A program made the translations under genes and the position numbers. A stretch of 57,896 nt of DNA from contig CAMNGC010000001.1 of assembly GCA_946537885.1 (NCBI GenBank), positions 1 through 57,896 of the forward strand, given 5' to 3'. Below the pieces are notes generated by a model. The model saw nothing but the letters and a program-made list of their open reading frames with translations. It searched no databases and was not told where the DNA came from. Shown here piece after piece: positions 1 through 6,265 of the stretch (position 1 is the stretch's first letter; the number at the start of each line of letters is the position of its first letter). This DNA is from an uncultured Clostridia bacterium. GTDB lineage: Bacteria; Bacillota; Clostridia; Saccharofermentanales; Saccharofermentanaceae.

Positions 1-71
1 TTTCAGTGGCACAACACCGACCGACGCAACTGGCTCTAGAAGAGCGACGTATTCATTTTTATTATACGAAA

Positions 72-97
72 AAGCTCCGGACCTGAATCCGGAGCTT
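72..97 (-). terminator. Rho-independent terminator of hsp20
   Basis: A 9-bp perfect stem (AAGCTCCGG with CCGGAGCTT, loop of 8) is followed on the minus strand by TTTTTCG. It lies about 24 bases past the hsp20 stop codon, so it ends that transcript. Confidence 0.8.
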
Positions 98-120
98 CTT
101 GCTTAGTAATGTGAATGCTC

Positions 121-564
121 TTATCCTTCGATAGCGATCGTGGTGTTCGAAGGAAGCTCTTTAAGTTCTTTCTTCGGGATACAAAGCTTCAGTACACCGT
201 CTTCGAACTTAGCCTTTACATCTTCGGTCTTTACACCATCACCGACATAGAAGCTTCTCTGCATGGATCCTGCATATCTTTCCTGACGGATGACCTTGCC
301 GTGCTTCTTTTTCTCGTTATCATGTTCCTTAGCAGCACTGATGGTAAGATAGCCATCCTCAAGATTGATCTTGATCTGATCCTTCTTAAATCCCGGAAGA
401 TCCATATCCATCTCATAATCTTCCTCATTCTCATGAACATCGGTCTTCATGAGGTTCTGGGCGTGTTTTCCGTAAAGCTGCTTGTCGATATTAGCAAGCT
501 CTCTCGTAGGGTAACCCCAAAAATCATCAAACAAATCTTCTCCAAATAAACCGGACATCAACAT
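121..564 (-). CDS. Hsp20/alpha-crystallin small heat-shock protein
   Basis: ATP-independent holdase chaperone of the cytoplasm that binds unfolding proteins during heat stress. The protein has a short N-terminal arm, then a central alpha-crystallin domain with the typical segments MDLPGFKKDQIKI, DGYLTISA and SFYVGD, and a C-terminal extension carrying I-P-K. It is about 147 residues, the usual family length. I start at the ATG at 564 because AAGGAG lies nine bases before it; the ATG three codons upstream (573) overlaps that ribosome site. A CIRCE inverted repeat covers the -35 box, so HrcA repression is expected. The gene stands alone, with its own terminator. Confidence 0.95.
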   Translation of the reverse strand: MLMSGLFGEDLFDDFWGYPTRELANIDKQLYGKHAQNLMKTDVHENEEDYEMDMDLPGFKKDQIKINLEDGYLTISAAKEHDNEKKKHGKVIRQERYAGSMQRSFYVGDGVKTEDVKAKFEDGVLKLCIPKKELKELPSNTTIAIEG

Positions 565-652
565 ACTAATCATCTCCTTTGAATTGTTGTTATCCGAGCA
601 AGAGGCGGAGGTCTGATCTCTTCTTTGATCCTCTTTCCTTTGTTCTGACTAC

Positions 653-680
653 ATTATAGTCCTTCAATTAGCACTCGCAA
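653..680 (-). promoter_or_regulatory. Promoter of hsp20
   Basis: Reading the minus strand, TTGCGA (680-675) and a perfect TATAAT (658-653) are separated by 16 bases. The -35 hexamer lies inside the CIRCE element, so a bound HrcA would block polymerase. Confidence 0.75.
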
Positions 681-694
681 GAGGTAAGTGCTAA
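668..694. promoter_or_regulatory. CIRCE element (HrcA operator)
   Basis: TTAGCACTC, nine bases, AAGTGCTAA. The CIRCE consensus is TTAGCACTC-N9-GAGTGCTAA, so only one of 18 arm positions differs. It overlaps the -35 region of hsp20, which places this gene in the HrcA class I heat-shock regulon. Confidence 0.93.
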
Positions 695-814
695 CAAATT
701 TGACTATGTTTGACCTTTGGTTTTGTGCATATTTTGATGTGCTGACTTTTCGCTTTGGGATTATAATAATCGGGGTACTTGAGGAATAATATTTCTTCAG
801 GAAAGCTTGGGAGA

Positions 815-937
815 ATGGGTCCGGCAACCAGTGAGGACGAGAGTTCAACGATCTTGCCGGGGATCTTGTGTGTGCTTGCCTCTGTTCTGATGCTCGGGTC
901 ATTCATATATGAGAAAAAGAAGAAAAAGGATGCATGA
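815..937 (+). CDS. Possible 40-aa membrane peptide or remnant of a surface-protein C-terminus
   Basis: The short frame reads as an acidic Ser/Thr stretch (SEDESST), one hydrophobic helix of about 20 residues (ILPGILCVLASVLMLGSFIY) and a tail of five lysines. This is the design of the C-terminal anchor of secreted Gram-positive proteins. The frame is open back to 770, so a TTG start at 779 is possible. A TATAAT lies at 762-767, but I see no good -35 box and no convincing Shine-Dalgarno. A strong terminator follows at 978. It may be a real small membrane protein or the surviving end of a decayed surface-protein gene. Confidence 0.35.
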   Translation: MGPATSEDESSTILPGILCVLASVLMLGSFIYEKKKKKDA

Positions 938-977
938 TAAGCTCCGGTGCCGGAGCGAGATAATGTGAGAATACCGG

Positions 978-1014
978 GGGCGGTAACGCTTAAGAAGTTG
1001 CCGCCCTTTATTTT
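978..1014 (+). terminator. Rho-independent terminator
   Basis: Stem GGGCGGTAAC with GTTGCCGCCC (10 bp, one G-U), loop of nine, then TTTATTTT. It ends transcription across the small frame at 815-937 and isolates the next promoter. Confidence 0.75.
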
Positions 1015-1044
1015 GCAGATCATCTTCAAGGCGAGATACAAGCC

Positions 1045-1073
1045 TTGACCGGGGAATTTCTATAATCTATAAT
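1045..1073 (+). promoter_or_regulatory. Strong promoter of the leader-peptide/MFS unit
   Basis: TTGACC (1045-1050), 17 bases, TATAAT (1068-1073). A second TATAAT sits at 1061-1066. Transcription would start near 1080, giving a leader of about 180 bases before the MFS start codon. Confidence 0.85.
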
Positions 1074-1105
1074 CGTGGTAGATTTGACGAAAGGACGCAA
1101 TATTT

Positions 1106-1192
1106 ATGTACTGGATCACAACAAATATTCAGCTCATGAACGGTTATGACATGGTCTCCGACGGGAGTATTGCGCCCTTTTTCGGTAAATAA
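1106..1192 (+). CDS. 28-residue leader peptide of the attenuator
   Basis: Short frame starting at an ATG with AAAGGA about 11 bases upstream and ending at TAA 1190-1192. The peptide begins MYWITTNIQ and ends APFFGK. Its codons 20-23 are the RNA segment that can form the antiterminator. By analogy with leader peptides of ribosome-protection and efflux genes in Firmicutes (for example upstream of bmrCD), slow or stalled translation could change the fold and allow read-through into the MFS gene. No database name is recognised. Confidence 0.65.
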   Translation: MYWITTNIQLMNGYDMVSDGSIAPFFGK

Positions 1193-1221
1193 AGTATATT
1201 CCTGACCGATTTGACGCAGTG

Positions 1222-1258
1222 CTCCTTTGATCAAAAGTTTGATTAGAGGAGATTTTTT
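1222..1258 (+). terminator. Attenuator terminator that also masks the MFS ribosome site
   Basis: A 14-bp stem (1222-1235 with 1238-1251, two G-U pairs) is followed by ATTTTTT and immediately by the MFS start codon. The 3' arm contains the Shine-Dalgarno GAGGAG (1246-1251). The structure can act as a transcription terminator and also hide the ribosome site if transcription goes through. Confidence 0.85.
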
Positions 1259-2356
1259 ATGTCTGAAATTTATTTACGCGCACGAAAACAATTGCGCAAG
1301 ATCTATGTGATAAACCTGATAGGAAATCTGTCTTTGGCCGGTGTCGCCTGGGTGGCGCTCTTGGCCGCAAGGGGATTTTCGATGATGGAGATCATGATGG
1401 CTGAGACGGTCTTCCATATCGTGAGCATCGTCGCGGAGATACCATCGGGTATGTTCGCGGATGTTTTCGGGCGGAAAAGAAGCTTGATCGTCAGTTGTGT
1501 CTGCTCCATATCAAGTGCCATAAGTATGGGATTTATTGACTGTTACGGAGGAGTCCTGCTGTCCATTGCTTTCTCGGCATTGAGCTATAATTTCTGCTCG
1601 GGAACGGACAATGCGCTGGCCTATGACAGCTTGAAAGAGGCGGGAGCGGTCGATGAGTATGAGAACTTCTCGTCGATGCAGACCATAATCTACAGGGTGG
1701 GCAGCAGCATCGCTTCTCTGTGTGCAGGACTGGCGCTCCTTATGGGAAATCGGCGGGTCCAGCTCTTAAGCGTCGGGATCGCGACTGCCCAACTTTTTAT
1801 TATCCTCAGTATGAAAGAAAACGATGTCATTGTCCGTAAACAGGCTTTGTCATACCGGGAGAGGCTCAAGGATCTGATACGCCAGAGCGTCGGTTTCCTT
1901 CGTAGCAATCCAAATGCGTCGGTCATCATCTTCGGCAACGGCTTTGTCGGTGCGATCGATGTGCTGCTGCTCTTCTCGCTGCAGTCCAAACTCCAGGATG
2001 CCGGCGCGAATAAGCTGCTTCTGGGCCCCTTGCTCTTTGTTATGTATTTGGGTGGTGTTGCCGGAGCCCTCTTGTCGCCTCGCTTCAGACACGCGCGGTT
2101 CAGGCGGATGTTTCTTGTTACCGCCCTGATGGTGATCAGCGGAGCGGCTGCGGCGTTGACCGGTAATCTGTGGATAATGACGATTGGCGGCATCGCATCG
2201 GCATTCGCAGATGACATAATACAGATCAGGGCGGATGTGGAGCTCAACAATATGGTACCTGCGGAAGCGAGGGCAACTCTGATCTCAGTGAACTCGCTGT
2301 GTTTTTCGATAATAATGATCGTTATGTCGCCTTTGGCGGGCATCGTGTTCTCGTGA
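1259..2356 (+). CDS. MFS efflux transporter
   Basis: Integral membrane secondary transporter, probably a proton-driven drug exporter. The 365 residues are almost all hydrophobic helices. After the second helix comes the MFS loop signature region (ADVFGRKRS), where the A-motif usually lies, and a second short charged loop (RFRHARFRR) follows the central break. The length is slightly below the usual 390-420. The start is fixed by GAGGAG seven bases upstream. The leader-peptide attenuator in front suggests expression is induced by a ribosome-acting compound, which fits an efflux role; the substrate is unknown. A bidirectional terminator follows. Confidence 0.85.
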   Translation: MSEIYLRARKQLRKIYVINLIGNLSLAGVAWVALLAARGFSMMEIMMAETVFHIVSIVAEIPSGMFADVFGRKRSLIVSCVCSISSAISMGFIDCYGGVLLSIAFSALSYNFCSGTDNALAYDSLKEAGAVDEYENFSSMQTIIYRVGSSIASLCAGLALLMGNRRVQLLSVGIATAQLFIILSMKENDVIVRKQALSYRERLKDLIRQSVGFLRSNPNASVIIFGNGFVGAIDVLLLFSLQSKLQDAGANKLLLGPLLFVMYLGGVAGALLSPRFRHARFRRMFLVTALMVISGAAAALTGNLWIMTIGGIASAFADDIIQIRADVELNNMVPAEARATLISVNSLCFSIIMIVMSPLAGIVFS

Positions 2357-2440
2357 GGAAGGTGAGAGTCCGGTTTTACCTTGAGAGGTAATCCCGTGGG
2401 CAGATTAACTCGAATATTAATCCCGGGGGATCTTCCACAT

Positions 2441-2472
2441 AAAAAGGGGCTTCACTTTTGAAGCCCCTTTAT
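2441..2472. terminator. Bidirectional terminator
   Basis: A 12-bp stem AAAGGGGCTTCA/TGAAGCCCCTTT (2443-2454 with 2459-2470) lies between convergent genes and is flanked by A-rich and T-rich runs. It can end both the MFS transcript and the minus-strand coiled-coil gene. Confidence 0.85.
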
Positions 2473-2491
2473 TATTACTATTCTCGAAAAA

Positions 2492-3703
2492 TCACTCGGC
2501 CTTAGCCTCAGTCGCATCACCAAACTTGGCGATCTCCTTAGCCAGCTCGAGGGCACGGCGAGACTCCTCCTCAGCCTGTGCTGCAGCGGCTTTGGCCTCT
2601 TCCTCCGCCTTCTTGGCGGCAGCCATTGCCTCTTCGGCCTTCTTGGCGGCGGCCTCAGCGCGTTCGCGAGCCTTGGCGGCAGCGACCTTTGCCTCTTCTT
2701 CGGCCTTCTCGGCGGCGATCCTGTTATCTTCTTCGATCTTCTTCTTGTTGGCGAGCTCGTAAGCCTCGTTAGCGATCTTAGAAGCTTCCTTAGCTTCCTC
2801 CGCCTTCTGAGTCGCGCTCTTTGCCAGTTCCTCGGCATGTATGGCGGAATTCTTTGCTTCCTGCTCAAATTCCTCTGCCGCCTTGCGCGCCTTCTCCTCG
2901 GCATCCTTGGCAGCCAGTCTCGCATCGAGCTCAATCTTCTTCTGAGATGCTATATTGATGGCATTGTCTGCCTTCTCGGCAGCGGCTCTCGCGATCTCGT
3001 CTGCCTTGTCTGCCTCTGCCTGAGCCTTCTCAGCTTCTGCGAGAGCGGCATCATATTCCTTCTGAGCTGCGGCTACTGCCTTTGCAGCTTCTTCCTCGGA
3101 TGCTACTGCGGCCTGGCGAACTTCACCGGACTTGATAACAGCCTGCTTAGCCTCCTCAGACTTAGATGCTGCATTCTCTGCTTCCTTAACGGCGCTGTCT
3201 TCAAGGGCCTTCGCCTGATCAAGGTCACGCTTGGCCTTCTCTGCCGCGATAGTGGCGGCGGATTTATTGTGATCGATCACGTTGCCGGTAGCGGGGGCTG
3301 AACCGGGACGACCGGCTTCCTGAGCCTGCTGCTGTGCTGCCAGCGCCTTGGCGCGATTGATCGATGCCGACGGAGGTCTCTTGATAGGGGCCTTGAGAGT
3401 AACAGGCGCTACAGCAGGCTTTGCCGGCTCTGCCTTCTTGGAATCAGCATCAAGAGGTGAGATCTTGTTCTTGTCGGGGCCTGACTTACGGGATTCCTCC
3501 ATTGCCTTGCGCGCTTCGATCTGCGCTCTTGCTGCCTCTGCGCGTTCTCTCGCATAATTAGCCGCAGGATTGTTGATCCTTGCAATGTTGCCACCCTTTG
3601 TTTCTGATGTGGAAGAAGAGCTTCCTACATCAGCACCTGACATAGAAAGACCGACAGCGGGGCTGCTGCCCTTACCCTTAAATACATCTAATAAACCAGA
3701 CAT
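2492..3703 (-). CDS. Ala/Glu/Lys-rich coiled-coil protein of unknown function
   Basis: About 403 residues. The N-terminus (MSGLLDVFKGKGSS) and a first third rich in Pro, Ala and Lys are low complexity; from about residue 150 to the end the protein is an almost continuous Ala-Glu-Lys heptad pattern (AEKAEEEAKAAAAKA-like units), predicted to be a long alpha-helical rod. No signal peptide or membrane segment is seen, so it should be cytoplasmic. It resembles TolA-like or cytoskeletal rods only in composition. I chose the ATG at 3703 because GGGTGA lies five bases upstream; ATG 3709 and GTG 3712 are possible. Function is unknown. Confidence 0.75.
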   Translation of the reverse strand: MSGLLDVFKGKGSSPAVGLSMSGADVGSSSSTSETKGGNIARINNPAANYARERAEAARAQIEARKAMEESRKSGPDKNKISPLDADSKKAEPAKPAVAPVTLKAPIKRPPSASINRAKALAAQQQAQEAGRPGSAPATGNVIDHNKSAATIAAEKAKRDLDQAKALEDSAVKEAENAASKSEEAKQAVIKSGEVRQAAVASEEEAAKAVAAAQKEYDAALAEAEKAQAEADKADEIARAAAEKADNAINIASQKKIELDARLAAKDAEEKARKAAEEFEQEAKNSAIHAEELAKSATQKAEEAKEASKIANEAYELANKKKIEEDNRIAAEKAEEEAKVAAAKARERAEAAAKKAEEAMAAAKKAEEEAKAAAAQAEEESRRALELAKEIAKFGDATEAKAE

Positions 3704-3917
3704 TTGCATCACCCATATTCATAAAATAGTAAATTAATACTGATAATTATTATACGATTTTTATGGATTATTACAATAATATTTCACAGATTCCGGACCG
3801 AAAATTTGTAAATTTTGGGCATATCGACAACAGAAACGGCTCTCATCCGAACCTTTGCTCTTTTCGAAAATGATTTGTAGTATAATCGCCTTGCAATTTT
3901 CGAGCAGGAGAAAATGA

Positions 3918-4823
3918 ATGAACAGATATGCGGCGGCGGTCCTCGGCGGCGGTTTTTGCTGGGGCTTCATGGGCTTTTTTACCAGGCATCTGGCCAAATA
4001 CGGGATCGATTCTGACGGGGCGATCGTAGTCAGGTGTGCTGTGGCAGCTGTCTGCTTCGGATTATTGATGCTGCTGACTGATCCGGGCAAGTTTAAGATT
4101 AAGATAAAGGATATCTGGTGCTTTCTGGGTTCGGGCCTGCTAAGTTTGCTTTTCTTCACTTTCTGTTACTTCAGGGCGATCGACATGATGAGCCTGTCAT
4201 CGGCGGCGATACTTCTTTATATTGCGCCGACGGTGGTGATGCTCCTGTCGGCGGTGCTTTTCCGGGAGAAGATCACAAAGCTTAAGATAATAGCGCTGAT
4301 ATTGGCTTTCGCGGGATGCGCGCTGGTCTCGGGAGTCGCAGGCGGCATGACCGTCACCGGCAAGGGCCTGCTCTTCGGCATCGGCTCGGGCGTGGGATAC
4401 GCGCTCTATACCATATTCTCTCGCTACTCTCTCGAGAGGGGCTATAGCAGCCTTACCATTAATTTTTATTCCTGCCTTTTTGCGGCAGTCGGCGCGGCTG
4501 TCATATGGAATCCGTCGCCGGTTATAGATGTGATAAAGTCCTCTACTCTTCCGGAAGGACAGACGCTTCCGGCCTGGGCCTGGTGCATAATGATCGGCGT
4601 ATTCAGCTGTTTTATTCCTTACCTGCTTTATACATATGGTCTGACAGGGCTCGAGAACGGCAAAGCGTCAGTTTTGGCTTCGGTTGAACCCGTGGTAGCG
4701 TCTCTTGTTGGAATCCTTTACTATCATGAGGAAATGACACCTGCTTCGGCTCTTGGTGTTATACTGGTATTATCGGCAGTCTTATTACTGAACTGCCGCT
4801 TTGCCAAACATGAGAAAACGTGA
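3918..4823 (+). CDS. EamA/DMT-family permease (RhaT/RarD-like)
   Basis: Membrane transporter of the drug/metabolite superfamily with ten predicted helices arranged as two EamA repeats of about 140 residues (first beginning YAAAVLGGGFCWGFMGFFTRH, second beginning LLFGIGSGVGYALYTIFSR). At 301 residues it has the standard length. The start is set by AGGAG eight bases upstream; TATAAT lies about 25 bases further up. The substrate cannot be told from the sequence. Its 3' end overlaps the kinase gene, so the two are probably cotranscribed and translationally coupled. Confidence 0.88.
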   Translation: MNRYAAAVLGGGFCWGFMGFFTRHLAKYGIDSDGAIVVRCAVAAVCFGLLMLLTDPGKFKIKIKDIWCFLGSGLLSLLFFTFCYFRAIDMMSLSSAAILLYIAPTVVMLLSAVLFREKITKLKIIALILAFAGCALVSGVAGGMTVTGKGLLFGIGSGVGYALYTIFSRYSLERGYSSLTINFYSCLFAAVGAAVIWNPSPVIDVIKSSTLPEGQTLPAWAWCIMIGVFSCFIPYLLYTYGLTGLENGKASVLASVEPVVASLVGILYYHEEMTPASALGVILVLSAVLLLNCRFAKHEKT

Positions 4824-5889
4824 CAAGAAAGACGGGCAGGATCCCGAATATGAATACTGCACCAACTGCAACGCCAATCTGACGATGCAGAAAGGTTACA
4901 GCAGCGATCTTCCTTACTGGATCTGTAAGGGCTGCGGCATGATGCTCATTAATCCCGCTATCGATACCGAGACCGACATCGCGTGGTTTTGCGACGGTTG
5001 CGGACAGATGCTTAATGTCCAGAAAGGCTTCTCCGATAACTTAGCTGAGTGGAAATGCCTCGAGTGCGGTCACGTCAATGAGTTAAGTGAAGAGGAAGTC
5101 TATTCTTCCGATGAGGAATATCAGTTGACACAGAATGATCCCTACAAGGGCCTGTCCTACGAACAGATCGACGAACTCATGCGTTATATGACAGTCGAGG
5201 AGATCGACGGCAGAAGCGACATCGTACTGGTCCGCGACAGCGTCGATGACCGCCTCTATATCAAGAAATATCTGAGCGTTTATAACCGCAGCATCTACGA
5301 ATACCTGCTATCCAACCCCATCGCGCAAATGCCGCGGATCGAGAAGATATACGAGAGCAGTAACTGTCTCATCGTTATCGAAAATTATATCGAAGGCAAT
5401 ACTCTTGCGCAGCTCCTGGCTTCCCAAGGCTCCCTCGAACCGAAGAAGGCTCTCGCTATCGCCGCGGCCGTCTGCCACATCCTGTCCGCTTTACATGGTC
5501 TGCCTGACCCTATAATCCACAGGGACGTAAAGCCATCAAATATCATAATTAAGCCTGATGGCGAAGTCTTTCTCCTGGATGTCAACGCAGCCAAATGGTT
5601 CGATCCGGACAAAGCCGACGACACCCGCTATATGGGAACACAGGTTTACGCCGCTCCCGAGCAGTTGGGCTACGGCTTCAAGGCCTCGTCGGCCAAATCC
5701 GATGTCTATGCCGTCGGTGTCCTTTTGAATGTTATGCTTACCGGTCATTTCCCCAAAGAGATACAGGCTTCTGCTCCTTTCTGGCCCCTGATAGAGAAGT
5801 GCATCAGTATGGATCCGGAGAAGCGCTATACGGTGGAGGAGCTGCTGGATGAGATAGAGAAGATCGGGAGGGTTTCAAATGAGAGCTGA
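4810..5889 (+). CDS. Serine/threonine protein kinase with N-terminal zinc ribbons
   Basis: Residues 1-90 hold two zinc-ribbon units (CTNCNAN...CKGCG and CDGCGQ...CLECG). After an acidic linker comes a Hanks-type kinase fold: a YIKKYL lysine region, an HRDVKPSN catalytic loop near residue 237, DVN in place of the usual DFG, and an APEQ motif. No transmembrane helix or PASTA repeat is present, so the kinase is cytoplasmic, unlike PrkC. The DVN keeps the metal-binding Asp, so activity is likely. I use the ATG at 4810, which overlaps the end of the permease gene; a TTG at 4801 is possible. The next small gene overlaps its stop codon. Confidence 0.88.
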   Translation: MRKRDKKDGQDPEYEYCTNCNANLTMQKGYSSDLPYWICKGCGMMLINPAIDTETDIAWFCDGCGQMLNVQKGFSDNLAEWKCLECGHVNELSEEEVYSSDEEYQLTQNDPYKGLSYEQIDELMRYMTVEEIDGRSDIVLVRDSVDDRLYIKKYLSVYNRSIYEYLLSNPIAQMPRIEKIYESSNCLIVIENYIEGNTLAQLLASQGSLEPKKALAIAAAVCHILSALHGLPDPIIHRDVKPSNIIIKPDGEVFLLDVNAAKWFDPDKADDTRYMGTQVYAAPEQLGYGFKASSAKSDVYAVGVLLNVMLTGHFPKEIQASAPFWPLIEKCISMDPEKRYTVEELLDEIEKIGRVSNES

Positions 5890-6130
5890 GTGTATTGATT
5901 TATTGGTAAGTACAGGACGAGAGATTGAGTTTGAATACAACAATAAGAGGTATTCAGTGACTTATTACAGAGACAGAGAGAACAATAAGAGGATGATCTC
6001 ATTCTGCGAGTTTTATCAAGAACCGACTGATGTGAAGACGGTTGATGAACTGCTGGCAATTAAGATCGATGGGGTCATGTTGGAAGAGGTATTCTCGAAA
6101 TTACCGGATGATGCATTTGATATTTTTTGA
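5879..6130 (+). CDS. Small conserved-looking protein coupled to the kinase
   Basis: 83 residues, acidic, without a membrane segment or known motif. The start overlaps the last codons of the kinase gene, and GGGAGG lies five bases before it, so translation is coupled. The central part (EFEYNNKRYSVTYYRD) reads as beta strands and the C-terminal half as helices (VDELLAIKI, LEEVFSKL). The arrangement suggests a kinase partner or substrate, but that is inference from position only. Confidence 0.7.
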   Translation: MRAECIDLLVSTGREIEFEYNNKRYSVTYYRDRENNKRMISFCEFYQEPTDVKTVDELLAIKIDGVMLEEVFSKLPDDAFDIF

Positions 6131-6179
6131 GAAAATGCCCGTTAAGTAATTCTTTTCGATATACTGACAGCCTGACCAT

Positions 6180-6208
6180 TTGAGCTCCGGCACTTCCTGG
6201 AGTATAAT
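6180..6208 (+). promoter_or_regulatory. Promoter of thrS
   Basis: TTGAGC (6180-6185), 17 bases, TATAAT (6203-6208). A small stem TCTCTG/CAGAGA (6218-6236) lies in the roughly 50-base leader. The leader is too short for a T-box, which is unusual for a clostridial threonyl-tRNA synthetase gene. Confidence 0.8.
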
Positions 6209-6265
6209 CGTTGTGCATCTCTGACCGTAGCAGAGACAGCATTATGTAAAAGGATGTATATCAAA

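Larger units (their letters stand above)
1093..1258 (+). promoter_or_regulatory. Transcription attenuator with mutually exclusive RNA stems
   Basis: Four segments can pair in sequence. Segment 1 (1093-1105), which holds the leader-peptide ribosome site, pairs with segment 2 (1165-1177) around CGCAATA/TATTGCG. Segment 2 (GGAGTATTGCG, 1164-1174) can instead pair over 11 bp (two G-U) with segment 3 (CGCAGTGCTCC, 1215-1225). Segment 3 overlaps the first four bases of the terminator stem at 1222-1251. Forming 2:3 therefore blocks the terminator, and forming 1:2 frees it. Segment 2 lies inside the leader-peptide reading frame, so ribosome position can choose the fold. The pairing is read from the sequence; the inducer is unknown. 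Confidence 0.75.

Noticed and set aside
1..39. Open frame at the left edge ending WHNTDRRNWL then TAG
   Set aside because: Could be the last codons of a plus-strand gene, but only 12 codons are visible and other frames are also open; not enough to call.
6131..6265. T-box riboswitch upstream of thrS
   Set aside because: Promoter to start codon leaves only about 45-60 bases; no T-box sequence or specifier stem fits.
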